Of a stretch of 64,000 nucleotides of DNA, positions 51,755 to 60,521 are shown piece after piece. The first letter of the stretch is position 1; each line of letters begins with the position of its first letter. Under the pieces are notes generated by a model. The model saw nothing but the letters and a program-made list of their open reading frames with translations, was not told the origin of the DNA and searched no databases. The DNA is from Paraburkholderia acidicola (GTDB taxonomy: Bacteria > Pseudomonadota > Gammaproteobacteria > Burkholderiales > Burkholderiaceae), in contig NZ_MTZV01000006.1 in assembly GCF_002362315.1 (NCBI RefSeq), positions 930,001 through 994,000 of the forward strand. The letters are read 5' to 3'. The position numbers were made by a program, and so were the translations under genes.

Positions 51755-51904
51755 ATGCGGCGGGCGCGGATGCATAAGGTCGATCATTGAGCGTTGAGCG
51801 CCGCGGGCGCGGATGCATAAGGTCGATCATTGAGCGTTGAGCGCCGCGGGCGCGAATGCATAAGGTCGATCACTGAGCGTTTAGCGCAGCGGGCGCGAAT
51901 GCAT
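51755..51904. repeat. 43-bp tandem repeat, about 3.5 copies
   Basis: Unit GCGCCGCGGGCGCGGATGCA + 23 nt ending GAGCGTTGA; copies at 51755-51797 (diverged start), 51798-51840, 51841-51883 and a partial copy from 51884. Each unit carries a GCGCC-GCG-GGCGC mini-hairpin. It fills the gap between convergent transporter and AraC genes, so it may act in termination, and its copy number may vary between strains. Confidence 0.85.
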
Positions 51905-51915
51905 CGCTCGATGCC

Positions 51916-52686
51916 TCAGCGCCCGTCCTGCCGGAAGTAACGCGCCGGAGTCTCGCCAAGTAAATCCTTGAATACGGCGATGAACGACGACACGTCGCTG
52001 TAACCGACTTCGAGTGCGACCTCCGTCACGCTCGCGCCGGTGTCGAGCCGTTCGAGCGCGACCAGTAGCCGCAACTGCTGGCGCCACTGCCCGAAGGTCT
52101 GGCCGGTTTCCTTGACGAAGAGGCGCGCCGCCGTGCGCGCGGTCACGCCCGCTGCGAGCGCATGGTCGTCGAGCACAGTGGGATCGGCGGGATGGGTGGT
52201 CAGCGTTCCGGCGATGCGCTGGATGCGCGGGTCGCGCGGATACGCCAGCGCGAGCGGCACCGCGGCGAGCTGCGGCAGACGATCGAGCAGCACACGCATC
52301 AGCCGCGCGTCGGGCCCATCGGCCGTATAGTCGGCGCCGAACCTGGCCGCGGCGCGCAGCAGTGCATCGGCGAGCCGGTCGATCGCCACGACGCGGCCCG
52401 GCAACGCGTCCGGCAGCGACGGCCATTCATCCGCGTCCACGTACAGCGTGTGCCACGCGAGCGGCCGCGACGACGACAACCGGAACAGCAGCCCCGGCGC
52501 GATCCATAGCGCGTGCTGCGGCGGGACCACCCACAGACCGCTCTCCGTGCGCACGGTCAGCACGCCGTCACACGCATGCAGTAGCTGCAGGCGACGGGAT
52601 GCGTGCCAGGGTTCGTCGAGTGTCTCCGTGTGTTGCGCAACGACGAACGCCGCGCAATCGGTGCCATCCGGATCGGTTACTTCCAT
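51916..52686 (-). CDS. AraC-family regulator with cupin N-terminal domain
   Basis: A 256-residue protein. N-terminal AraC_binding cupin (HASRRLQLLHACDGVLTVRT ... WVVPPQHALWIAPG) and C-terminal double HTH (LDDHALAAGVTARTAARLFV, ASVTEVALEVGYSDVSSFIA, ETPARYFR). Architecture like NimR/YdeC-type efflux regulators. Its neighbour is the EmrB-type pump (convergent) and glutaminase (divergent); target unknown. Confidence 0.9.
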   Translation of the reverse strand: MEVTDPDGTDCAAFVVAQHTETLDEPWHASRRLQLLHACDGVLTVRTESGLWVVPPQHALWIAPGLLFRLSSSRPLAWHTLYVDADEWPSLPDALPGRVVAIDRLADALLRAAARFGADYTADGPDARLMRVLLDRLPQLAAVPLALAYPRDPRIQRIAGTLTTHPADPTVLDDHALAAGVTARTAARLFVKETGQTFGQWRQQLRLLVALERLDTGASVTEVALEVGYSDVSSFIAVFKDLLGETPARYFRQDGR

Positions 52687-52898
52687 GAGGCTTTCGTTTC
52701 GCCCTACGGGTATTCAAAACGAATCAGACTAGCACGACGCCCCATCTCTGTGCACCGTGCAGTGCGGTAGCGGCGGCTCGGCCAGCAAGGGTTGGGACGG
52801 CTGCGACTACGCACTCGCCGGCCGTCGTCGTGGGCCATTACAATCGCGGCTGCATGCCCCGCATGATGCGTTGGCCCCGCGCTCAACCAGTCTCCTCC

Positions 52899-53813
52899 AT
52901 GAACTATCCCGCGATCCTCGAACAGATTCACCGCGACATCCAGCCCTACCTCGGTACGGGCCGCGTCGCCGACTACATTCCCGAGCTGGCGAAGATCCCC
53001 GCCGATCGCTTCGGCATGGCGGTCGTCACTGCTACGGGCGACGTCCATCGCATCGGCGACGCCGACGAGCGCTTCTCGGTCCAGAGTATTTCGAAACTGT
53101 TCGCGTGCACGCTGGCGTTTCAACTGATCGACGACGAACTGTGGTCGCGGGTCGGACGCGAACCGTCCGGCACCGCGTTCAACTCGCTCGTCCAGCTCGA
53201 AACGGAACAGGGCAAGCCGCGCAATCCGTTCATCAATGCAGGCGCGCTGGTAGTCACCGATGTGCTGTGCCGCCGCTTCGTGAGCGCCGAAACCGCGCTG
53301 GTGGAATTCATGCGCCGGCTGACCGGCGAGCGCACCGTCGACTACGACCTGCGTGTCGCGCAATCGGAGCTGGCGAACGCACACCGCAACCGCGCGATGG
53401 CGCATTTCATCGCGAGCTTCGGCAATCTCGAGATGCCGGCCGAAGTGGTCGTCGATGCCTATTGCCGGCAGTGCGCGATCTCGATGAGCTGCGTCGAGCT
53501 TGCGCGCGCAGCGCTGTTTCTATGCAACGGCGGCGTGGTGCCGGCAACCGGTGAGCGGATTCTCGATAGCAGCTCGACGAAGCGGCTCTCCGCGCTGATG
53601 CTGACCTGCGGGACTTACGATGCCGCCGGGGACTTTGTCTTTCGAGTGGGCTTGCCGGCGAAAAGCGGCGTGGGCGGCGGCATCGTCGCGGTGCTGCCGG
53701 GTGAGATGGCGGTGTGCGTGTGGTCGCCGGGGCTCGATAGTAATGGGAATTCACTGGCGGGGACGCTGGCGCTTGAGTGGTTGACTACGCATACGGGGCA
53801 GTCGATTTTTTGA
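52899..53813 (+). CDS. glsA: Glutaminase
   Basis: A 304-residue serine-dependent beta-lactamase-fold glutaminase converting glutamine to glutamate and ammonia. The S63-x-x-K66 pair is in RFSVQSISKLFA; other motifs are KPRNPFINAGALVVTD, NRAMAHFIASFG, YCRQCAISMSCVELARAALF and AKSGVGGGIVAVLPGE. ATG 52899 is used as it begins the conserved N-terminus; the upstream frame (to 52830) is not conserved in type. Single gene. Confidence 0.95.
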   Translation: MNYPAILEQIHRDIQPYLGTGRVADYIPELAKIPADRFGMAVVTATGDVHRIGDADERFSVQSISKLFACTLAFQLIDDELWSRVGREPSGTAFNSLVQLETEQGKPRNPFINAGALVVTDVLCRRFVSAETALVEFMRRLTGERTVDYDLRVAQSELANAHRNRAMAHFIASFGNLEMPAEVVVDAYCRQCAISMSCVELARAALFLCNGGVVPATGERILDSSSTKRLSALMLTCGTYDAAGDFVFRVGLPAKSGVGGGIVAVLPGEMAVCVWSPGLDSNGNSLAGTLALEWLTTHTGQSIF

Positions 53814-53880
53814 GGGGCTTCAGGGTGCGCTGCGGAAGTGGCTTGCATCGCAAGCATGCGCCTGACCCGGCCTGCTCCAT

Positions 53881-54078
53881 TCAAAACTTGATCGCCTCGA
53901 TCGGGTTCGGGCCCGGCAACGGGAAATGCGCGTCTTCGTATTGTTCCACCAAGATCGACAGGATCTCAAGACGATCTCCATCGGGCGTGCCGGGCTCCGG
54001 ATCGGCGTCAATGAGTTCCGACACCACTGCGAGCGCGGCCTCGTAATCTTCCCCGGTGTGTAGCGGGCAAATATCCAT
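53881..54078 (-). pseudogene. higA: Truncated HigA-like antitoxin (premature stop)
   Basis: The 65-residue frame reads like the N-terminal half of HigA antitoxins (EDYEAALAVVSELIDADPEP, GDRLEILSILVEQYEDAHFP, PNPIEAIKF), then a TGA. Directly after the stop the frame continues ATG-GAG-CAG-GCC-GGG = MEQAG, where family members usually read KFRMEQ. The stop therefore replaces an expected Arg codon (CGA to TGA). The sequence after MEQAG no longer matches, so the helix-turn-helix is lost. A HigB-like 3' remnant precedes it. The short protein might still be made. Confidence 0.7.
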
Positions 54079-54083
54079 GTGTC

Positions 54084-54160
54084 TTACTCCATCTCCACCG
54101 TTTCGGCATTGACCTGTCGAACGCGGCGTATGCGCCTGCAAATTTCACCGGAACCACGTC
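54084..54160 (-). pseudogene. higB: 3' remnant of a HigB-like toxin gene (frameshifted)
   Basis: On the minus strand, about 54160 to 54113 encode DVVPVKFAGAYAAFDR, like the HigB C-terminal VRFAGTHAEYDR pattern. A one-base shift then gives VNAETVEME followed by TAA, 5 bp before the higA-like start, the usual higB-higA spacing. The 5' part of the toxin gene is not recognisable upstream. The match rests on a short segment. Confidence 0.5.
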
Positions 54161-54227
54161 GATCCAACCCCCGCCGGCCATTGTGCCTGCCACGCCTAGC
54201 CCCAAAAACAAATTTGACAAACACTCT

Positions 54228-54243
54228 TAAGATATATATCTTA
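54228..54243. promoter_or_regulatory. 16-bp perfect palindrome upstream of padR gene
   Basis: TAAGATATATATCTTA is fully palindromic and lies 34-49 bp before the PadR start. YqjI/PadR-type repressors bind AT-rich inverted repeats at their own promoters, so this is the likely operator. CACATCTTATGACACATC with more half-site-like ACACATC/TCTTA follows at 54246-54263. Confidence 0.7.
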
Positions 54244-54276
54244 CGACACATCTTATGACACATCAGGAGTGTCGCG

Positions 54277-55068
54277 ATGCACCGTAACTCTCATCACACC
54301 CATCATTCACATCATTCCCGCCGCCACGCGTCCGACCGCGACGGCCTGAGCTTCCCCGAACGTTTCCGGGACTTCCCCTTCCATGCGCTGTGGCACGCTA
54401 TCGGCCGTCATCGCGGCGGTGGTGGAGGCGGCGGCGGTCGTGGTGGCGCCTTCGGCGGCGGCACTGGCGACGGCGGCTTCCCCGGTGGTTTTGGCGGCCG
54501 CGGCGGTTTCGGCGACGGCGACGGTTTTCCGCGCGGCCGGACCTTCACCTCCGCCGATCTGCAACTGCTGTTGCTGGCACTGCTCGATAAAGAACCCAGC
54601 CACGGCTACGAACTGATCAAGGCGCTCGAAGCGCGTTCGAACGGCTTCTATAGCCCGAGCCCCGGCATGGTCTATCCGTCGCTGACGTATCTCGAAGAGC
54701 TAGGCTTCGTCACCGTCGAAGTGGAAGGCAACCGCAAGCGCTATGCGCTCGCCGAGCCGGGCGGCGCGCACCTCGCTGTGAACCGCGAACGCGCCGACAT
54801 GATGCTGGCGAAGCTCTCGCACATCGCCCGCAAGATGGACTCGGTACGGCGCGCGTTTGCTGGCGAAGACCCGTCCGACGCAGCAGAAGGCGGCTGGGTG
54901 CCGGAGTTGATCCAGGCACGCCGCGCGTTGAAAACCCTGCTGTTTAGCCTTGACGACGTCCCCGCCGCCGAACAGCGCCGCATCGCTGCGATCCTGCAGC
55001 GGGCGACGCAGGAAATCGAAGACGGCCGCAAGCAGGACGACGCCAAACAGGACGGCAGCAACCCCTAA
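54277..55068 (+). CDS. PadR-family regulator with His-rich N-terminus (YqjI-like)
   Basis: A 263-residue protein. The first ~16 residues are His-rich (HRNSHHTHHSHHSRRH). A Gly-rich linker (about 46-88) follows, then a PadR winged helix (LQLLLLALLDKEPSHGYELI ... MVYPSLTYLEELGFV) and a C-terminal helical part. This layout matches YqjI, the Ni-responsive repressor whose His-rich tail binds metal and which controls the reductase gene yqjH; here the next gene is a YqjH-type siderophore-interacting protein. ATG 54277 follows AGGAG by 9 nt. Metal sensing is inferred from these features. Confidence 0.85.
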   Translation: MHRNSHHTHHSHHSRRHASDRDGLSFPERFRDFPFHALWHAIGRHRGGGGGGGGRGGAFGGGTGDGGFPGGFGGRGGFGDGDGFPRGRTFTSADLQLLLLALLDKEPSHGYELIKALEARSNGFYSPSPGMVYPSLTYLEELGFVTVEVEGNRKRYALAEPGGAHLAVNRERADMMLAKLSHIARKMDSVRRAFAGEDPSDAAEGGWVPELIQARRALKTLLFSLDDVPAAEQRRIAAILQRATQEIEDGRKQDDAKQDGSNP

Positions 55069-55141
55069 CCGGCGCACCGTGCGCTCGCGCGAGCCGCGCG
55101 GGCACGTCTGCCGCCCTCCGAAATTCAGAAACAGGAACACC

Positions 55142-55954
55142 ATGCAAGAGCAAACCGATCTGACGGTCGTCCGCGTGCGCCATCCGCTGAAGTTCCGTCT
55201 GCTGCGCGTGGCACGCATCGAATCCGTCACACCGCATCTGCTGAGCGTCACCTTGACCGGCGACGACCTGCACGACTTCGCCTCGGCGTCGTTCGACGAT
55301 CACGTGAAGGTCTTTTTCCCTGCCCCCGGCGAAGACAAGCCGGCGTTGCCCACGGCCGGTCCGAACGGCCCGGTGTTCGCTGAAGGCACCCGGCCGGTCG
55401 CACGCGATTTCACGCCACGGCGCTTCAATTGCGAAGCACGCGAGCTCGATCTCGAGTTCGCGCTGCACGAAGCGGGTCCGGCCGCCGAATGGGCCGCGCA
55501 GGCGCAGGTCGGGCAGTACCTGGGTATCGGCGGCCCGCGCGGTTCACTGGTCATCCCGACCGGGTTCGACTGGCATCTGCTGATCGGTGACGACACTGCG
55601 TTGCCCGCCATCGCGCGGCGCCTCGAAGAACTGCCCGCGAACACGCGTGTCGCGGCCGTGGTCGAAGTCGCCGATCCGTCGGCGCGTATCGAGTTCGAGA
55701 CCGCAGCGAACCTGCATATTGTCTGGCGCTATCGCAGCGACTCGCCGTACCGAGGCGATGCCTTGCTGCAGGCGGTGCGCGACACCTACCTGCCCGAAGG
55801 CGAGGGTTACGTATGGGCCGCCGGCGAATCGGCAACCATGCGCGCGGTCCGCTATCACCTGTGCACGGAGCGCGGCGTAGACAAGTCGCGCATCCGCGCC
55901 GCCAGCTACTGGAAACAAGGTGCGCAGGCCGTCCACGAAAACCTCGACGACTGA
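55142..55954 (+). CDS. Siderophore-interacting / ferric-siderophore reductase (YqjH-like)
   Basis: A 270-residue FAD-binding protein of the SIP family. The FAD domain has LLSVTLTGDDLHDFASASFDDHVKVFFPAP broken over ~40-70, with RDFTPRRFNCEARELDLEFALH (RxYT-type FAD motif). The NADPH-type domain has WHLLIGDDTALPAIARRLE and the late GYVWAAGESATMRAVR, W-K-x-G end (SYWKQGAQAVHENL). It releases iron from ferric siderophores or citrate. It follows the PadR gene by 73 bp; the start at 55142 fits the domain. Confidence 0.92.
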   Translation: MQEQTDLTVVRVRHPLKFRLLRVARIESVTPHLLSVTLTGDDLHDFASASFDDHVKVFFPAPGEDKPALPTAGPNGPVFAEGTRPVARDFTPRRFNCEARELDLEFALHEAGPAAEWAAQAQVGQYLGIGGPRGSLVIPTGFDWHLLIGDDTALPAIARRLEELPANTRVAAVVEVADPSARIEFETAANLHIVWRYRSDSPYRGDALLQAVRDTYLPEGEGYVWAAGESATMRAVRYHLCTERGVDKSRIRAASYWKQGAQAVHENLDD

Positions 55955-56006
55955 TACCACGCGCCCTTTCTCTTTACTGCGGCCCGCTCGGCCGCAAGGA
56001 CAATAC

Positions 56007-57263
56007 ATGTACTCATTGAGTGCACCACGCGAACGCCAGCTACTCTGGCTGCTCGCGCTGACGCAGTTCACCGTCATCATGGACTTCATGGTGATGATGC
56101 CGCTCGGACCGCAGATCATGCACGCGTTCCAGATCACGCCGGCCGCGTTTGCCGCGGCCGTCTCGGCGTATTCCTGGTGTTCGGGCCTGTCGGGTCTGTT
56201 CGCTGCCACCTACATCGACCGCTTCGACCGACGCAAGCTGCTGCTCACCGTGTACGCGTTGTTTGCCGTGTCGAACCTCGCCTGCGCGTTTGCCAGCAGC
56301 TATCCGTTGCTGCTCGCTGCACGCGCGTTCGCGGGCCTGACCGGCGGCATCCTCGGCTCGATCATCATGGCGATCGTCGGCGACCTGATTCCGGTTGCAC
56401 GGCGCGGTGCGGCAAGCGGCACGATCATGACCGCGTTCTCGATCGCGGCGATTGCCGGCGTGCCGGCCGGTGTGATGCTCGGTGCGCATTTCAGCTGGGC
56501 CGCGCCGTTCGTGCTGCTGGTCGTGCTGTCGGTGCTGGTCTGGTTCGGCTGCTCGCGCATCCTGCCGTCGCTCGACCAGCATCTGTCGCAGCGGCCCGCT
56601 CCGCTCTCGCAGGTTCTGCCGGAGCTGTACCGGCTGTTTGCCAACCGGCGACACCTGAACGCGTTCGCGCTGACCTTCATGGTGATGGTGTCGCACATGC
56701 TGGTGATTCCGTTCATCTCGCCGACGCTCGTGGCCAATCACGGTATCGCACCGGCCCAGTTGTCGTGGCTGTATATGGCGGGTGGCGCGGCAACGTTCTT
56801 CACGTCGCGCGCAGTGGGCAAACTGTCGGATCGCTACGGCAAGCATCGGGTGTTTCGCATCGTCGTACTGCTGTCGATGCTGCCTGTCCTGTTCGTCACG
56901 CATCTTCCCGACGTGTCGCTTGCCGTGATGCTGGTGTTCTTCCCGATCTTCATGGTCGCGATGTCCGGGCGCTTCGTGCCGATGCAGGCGCTGCTGACGA
57001 CCGTGCCGCAACCGCAACAGCGCGGCGCGTTCCTCAGCGCGAACAGTGCGTTGCAGGCACTCGGTATGGGTTGTGGCGCGTGGATCGGTGGGTTGATGCT
57101 GTCGACAGGTCCTGCCGGACAGATCGAAGGCTATGGCATCGTCGGTTGGGTCGCCGTGGCGATCGCACTGTGCGCGATCGTGTGGATTGGCCGCGTCACG
57201 TCGGCGGGGGATCATCCGGCTGCGCGGCCGCCGCTCGGTGGCGAAGCAATGGGCGAGATGTAA
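56007..57263 (+). CDS. MFS transporter (DHA1 family) of the padR-SIP cluster
   Basis: A 418-residue 12-TM transporter: LTQFTVIMDFMVMMPLGPQI (TM1), FAATYIDRFDRRKLLLTVYA (motif A), FSIAAIAGVPAGVMLGAH (motif C). AAGGA lies 5 nt before ATG 56007. It is 52 bp after the reductase gene and co-directional, so the three genes may form an operon under the 54228 palindrome. It could export a siderophore or metal complex, or a drug; substrate unknown. Confidence 0.87.
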   Translation: MYSLSAPRERQLLWLLALTQFTVIMDFMVMMPLGPQIMHAFQITPAAFAAAVSAYSWCSGLSGLFAATYIDRFDRRKLLLTVYALFAVSNLACAFASSYPLLLAARAFAGLTGGILGSIIMAIVGDLIPVARRGAASGTIMTAFSIAAIAGVPAGVMLGAHFSWAAPFVLLVVLSVLVWFGCSRILPSLDQHLSQRPAPLSQVLPELYRLFANRRHLNAFALTFMVMVSHMLVIPFISPTLVANHGIAPAQLSWLYMAGGAATFFTSRAVGKLSDRYGKHRVFRIVVLLSMLPVLFVTHLPDVSLAVMLVFFPIFMVAMSGRFVPMQALLTTVPQPQQRGAFLSANSALQALGMGCGAWIGGLMLSTGPAGQIEGYGIVGWVAVAIALCAIVWIGRVTSAGDHPAARPPLGGEAMGEM

Positions 57264-57283
57264 TCGGGTAATCGAAGCAGCAT

Positions 57284-57328
57284 GCTGAACGGTATGTCGG
57301 CCGGTGCGGAGCACCGGCCTCGTTCAGC
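57284..57328. terminator. Nested hairpin between convergent genes
   Basis: The inner stem GGCCGGTGC/GCACCGGCC (57299-57307/57311-57319) with loop GGA is enclosed by GCTGAAC/GTTCAGC (57284-57290/57322-57328). No T-run follows, but the place between convergent MFS and acyl-CoA synthetase genes suggests bidirectional termination. Confidence 0.6.
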
Positions 57329-57340
57329 ACAGCGTTGATC

Positions 57341-59074
57341 TCACGACGCGTCGCCTTCGCGGCGCGCCGACAGGTCCGGAAAATCCTCTTCCCAATACTC
57401 GCCTGGCAATCGGGCCGGTTCCGCTTCGCGTTCCAGTTCCCGGCGCCGCAATTCGACACGGCGGATCTTGCCGGAGATGGTTTTCGGCAGCTCGCTGAAT
57501 TGCAACCGACGAATCCGCTTGTACGGCGACAGCTTTTCCCGTGAAAACGCGAACACGCTGCGTGCGAGTTCGGGTCCCGCTTCGAAGCCATGACGCACGG
57601 TGACAAACGCTTTCGGCACCGACAGACGTAGCGGGTCGGCGCTCGGCACAACTGCCGCCTCGGCGATCGCCTCATGTTCGATCAATACGCTTTCGAGTTC
57701 GAACGGGCTTAGCCGGTAGTCGGACGACTTGAACACATCGTCAGCGCGGCCGACGTACACGTAGTAACCGTCCTCACGACGCAACGCGACATCCGACGTG
57801 TGGTAATAGCCGTTGCGCATCGCGTGCGCAGTCGCGTCCGGGTTGTTTGCATAGCCGGTCATCAAGGCGACCGGACGGTGCGCGAGCGACAGCGCGATCT
57901 CGCCTTCAGTAGCCGGTTGATCGTCGGCATCGACGAGTTCGATCGTATAGCCCGGCAACGGCCGACCCATCGATCCTGGCACGACCGGCTGCCCCGGCGA
58001 ATTGCCGATCTGGCAGGTCGTTTCAGTCTGGCCGAAACCATCGCGTATCGTCACGTTCCAGGCGTGACGCACGCGCTCGATCACTTCCGGGTTCAATGGC
58101 TCGCCTGCTCCGACGATCTCGCGCAGTTGCACCGGATACGACGCAAGCGGCTCCTGCACGAGCATGCGCCAGACGGTCGGCGGTGCGCACAGCGTGGTCA
58201 CGCGGAAATTCACCAATACATCGAGCGTGTCCTTCGGCACGAAGCGTGCGTAATTGAAAACGAACACGCAGGCCTGCGCATTCCACGGCGCGAAGAAGCA
58301 GCTCCACGCATGCTTCGCCCAGCCCGGCGAGCTGATGTTCCAGTGGATGTCGCCTGGTTGCAGACCGATCCAGTACATCGTCGACAGATGGCCAACCGGA
58401 TAGCTCTCGTGCGTATGCTCGACGAGCTTCGGCTTCGAGGTCGTGCCGGATGTGAAGTACAGCAGCATCGGATCGCTCGCGCGGGTCGGCGCGTCGGGAA
58501 CGAACGACGCCGACGCATCGTAGGCTGCAGCGAGATCGGTCCAGCCGGCACGCGGCGTGCCGACCGAAATGCGCTTGAGGTTCGCATCGAGCGTATCGAA
58601 TTTGCCCAGCTCGGCACTATCCACGACGACGTAATTCGCACCGCCGATCTGCACGCGATCGCGCACATCATCCGCCGACAACTGGGTCGTAGCGGGCAAC
58701 ACGATCGCACCGAGCTTCATCGCGGCGAGCATCACGTCCCACAGTTCGACGCGATTGGGCAGCATCAGCAGCAGACGGTCGCCGCGGCGCACGCCGAGCC
58801 CGCGCAGAAAATTCGCCATGCGCGCGGAGCGTTCCGACATCTGTGCAAACGAGAGCTTGAGCCCAGGGCTTGCCGGATCGTCGACGATCCACAACGCGGG
58901 GTTGTCGTTGCCGCGCGCCATGACATCGAAATAGTCGAGTGCCCAGTTGAATTCGCCGAGCACCGGCCACGCGAATTCGCGGTACGCGCTCGCGTAGTCG
59001 CTGCGATGCCGCAACAGCAGATCGCGCGCATCGACAAAAGCCTGCGCGCCGGTGGCGCTGGTAGTCCCGCTCAT
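57341..59074 (-). CDS. Acyl-CoA synthetase (AMP-binding, medium-chain type)
   Basis: A 577-residue ANL-superfamily enzyme. AMP-binding P-loop LLYFTSGTTSKPKLVEHTHE; A5-type RDGFGQTETTCQIGNSPGQP; hinge/A8 YVYVGRADDVFKSSDYRLSP; catalytic Lys region LPKTISGKIRRVELRRRE. The MACS-like layout (W-x-NISSPGWAKHAW) suggests medium-chain or aryl-carboxylate activation to CoA thioesters. It follows the acyl-CoA dehydrogenase gene by 50 bp on the same strand; the two likely begin a beta-oxidation-like route together. Confidence 0.92.
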   Translation of the reverse strand: MSGTTSATGAQAFVDARDLLLRHRSDYASAYREFAWPVLGEFNWALDYFDVMARGNDNPALWIVDDPASPGLKLSFAQMSERSARMANFLRGLGVRRGDRLLLMLPNRVELWDVMLAAMKLGAIVLPATTQLSADDVRDRVQIGGANYVVVDSAELGKFDTLDANLKRISVGTPRAGWTDLAAAYDASASFVPDAPTRASDPMLLYFTSGTTSKPKLVEHTHESYPVGHLSTMYWIGLQPGDIHWNISSPGWAKHAWSCFFAPWNAQACVFVFNYARFVPKDTLDVLVNFRVTTLCAPPTVWRMLVQEPLASYPVQLREIVGAGEPLNPEVIERVRHAWNVTIRDGFGQTETTCQIGNSPGQPVVPGSMGRPLPGYTIELVDADDQPATEGEIALSLAHRPVALMTGYANNPDATAHAMRNGYYHTSDVALRREDGYYVYVGRADDVFKSSDYRLSPFELESVLIEHEAIAEAAVVPSADPLRLSVPKAFVTVRHGFEAGPELARSVFAFSREKLSPYKRIRRLQFSELPKTISGKIRRVELRRRELEREAEPARLPGEYWEEDFPDLSARREGDAS

Positions 59075-59124
59075 GGTTGTCTCCTCACTGGCGCGGCTGC
59101 GCTCTCTGACGGATTATTCTGCGC

Positions 59125-60258
59125 TCAAACCTGGCGCGCGATCACCATTCTCTGTACTTCACTGGTGCCTTCATAGATCTGTGTGATGCGCGCATCGCGG
59201 TAGTGACGCTCGACCGCGTAGTCCTGCAGATAACCGTAGCCGCCGTGGATCTGGATCGCGTTCGAGCAGACCTCTTCGGCCATTTCCGATGCAAACAGTT
59301 TTGCCTGCGATGCCTCGGACAGACACGGCAGTCCCGCACTGCGCAGACGCGCCGCGTGATGCACGAGCAGCCGTGCAGCATTCAGCTGTGTCGTCATGTC
59401 GGCGAGCAGGTTGGCGATGGACTGATGTTCCTTGATGGCCTTGCCGAACTGCACGCGCTCGTTCGCATACGCGCGCGCCGCTTCGAATGCCGCGCGCGCG
59501 ATGCCGACCGCCTGGGCCGCGATACCGATCCGGCCGCCTTCGAGATTCGACAGCGCGATGCGCAGGCCGTCGCCTCGCGCGCCGAGCAGATTCGCTTCGG
59601 GTACCGCGCACTGATCGAATGAGATCGGGCAGGTATCCGACGCGCGGATGCCGAGCTTTTTTTCGGGTGGCCCGACGTTGAACCCCGGCGTATCGGTAGG
59701 CACGATGAAGGCCGACAGACCGCGCTTGCCGAGTTCCGGATCGGTGACCGCGAAGACGATCGCGAGATCCGCGCGCGAGCCGTTCGTGACGAACTGCTTG
59801 CTGCCTTCCAGCACCCACTGGCCATCGCGCAGCGTCGCGCGGGTGTGCAGGTTGCTGGCTTCGGAACCCGCGTGTGGCTCGGTCAGACAGAACGCGCCGA
59901 GCTTACGGCCGGTCGCGAGGTCGCGCAGATAGCGCGCTTTCTGGTCCTCAGTGCCGAAGCTCAGGATCGGCCCGCAGCCGACCGAGTTATGCACGCTCAT
60001 CAACGTTGCGCAGGAAGCGCAACCCACGGCCACCTCTTCGAGCGCAAGCGCATAGGCAATGTAGTCGGTGTACGAGCCGTCCCACTCCGACGGCACGATC
60101 ATGCCGAGCAGTCCAAGCGCGCCCATCTCGGTCACGACTTCCGGCGGCAGCCGGCTCTCGCGATCCCACTGCGCCGCGTTCGGCGCGAGCCGCCCGGTTG
60201 AGAAATCGCGCGCTGCGTCGCGGATCATCCGTTGATCTTCGGTATAGAAATCGTTCAT
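59125..60258 (-). CDS. Acyl-CoA dehydrogenase
   Basis: A 377-residue FAD flavoenzyme. FAD/substrate motifs are LTEPHAGSEASNLHTRATL and KQFVTNGSRADLAIVF, catalytic Glu at about 363 in IYEGTSEVQRM, and C-terminal IQIHGGYGYLQDYAVERHYRD. Short/medium-chain type. ATG 60258 has AGGTGG 5 nt upstream; GTG 60267 is in frame but would place the ribosome site inside the coding region. It passes electrons to ETF. Same operon as the acyl-CoA synthetase; an AraC regulator is divergent. Confidence 0.94.
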   Translation of the reverse strand: MNDFYTEDQRMIRDAARDFSTGRLAPNAAQWDRESRLPPEVVTEMGALGLLGMIVPSEWDGSYTDYIAYALALEEVAVGCASCATLMSVHNSVGCGPILSFGTEDQKARYLRDLATGRKLGAFCLTEPHAGSEASNLHTRATLRDGQWVLEGSKQFVTNGSRADLAIVFAVTDPELGKRGLSAFIVPTDTPGFNVGPPEKKLGIRASDTCPISFDQCAVPEANLLGARGDGLRIALSNLEGGRIGIAAQAVGIARAAFEAARAYANERVQFGKAIKEHQSIANLLADMTTQLNAARLLVHHAARLRSAGLPCLSEASQAKLFASEMAEEVCSNAIQIHGGYGYLQDYAVERHYRDARITQIYEGTSEVQRMVIARQV

Positions 60259-60521
60259 TGCGTCCACCTTTCGTGCCTGTTCATAGCGACTTTATCGCCG
60301 TTGCGACAAAGCGTGCCCCGGCCCAGTGTAGGCAACCTGCTGGACAGGTTCGATGCCGGGGCCGATCATTCTGGATGAGCGCATTTGCCATACTGACGTT
60401 TGCGCTTGCAGCAATTGTGGCCTGCCGATCTGTGCGGAAGGCCACAAACACGCCCCCTAACTGAGCGATTTTGCCAGCTTTCGCACCACCGCCCAACCCT
60501 CACTTACCAGCACGATGCCCG

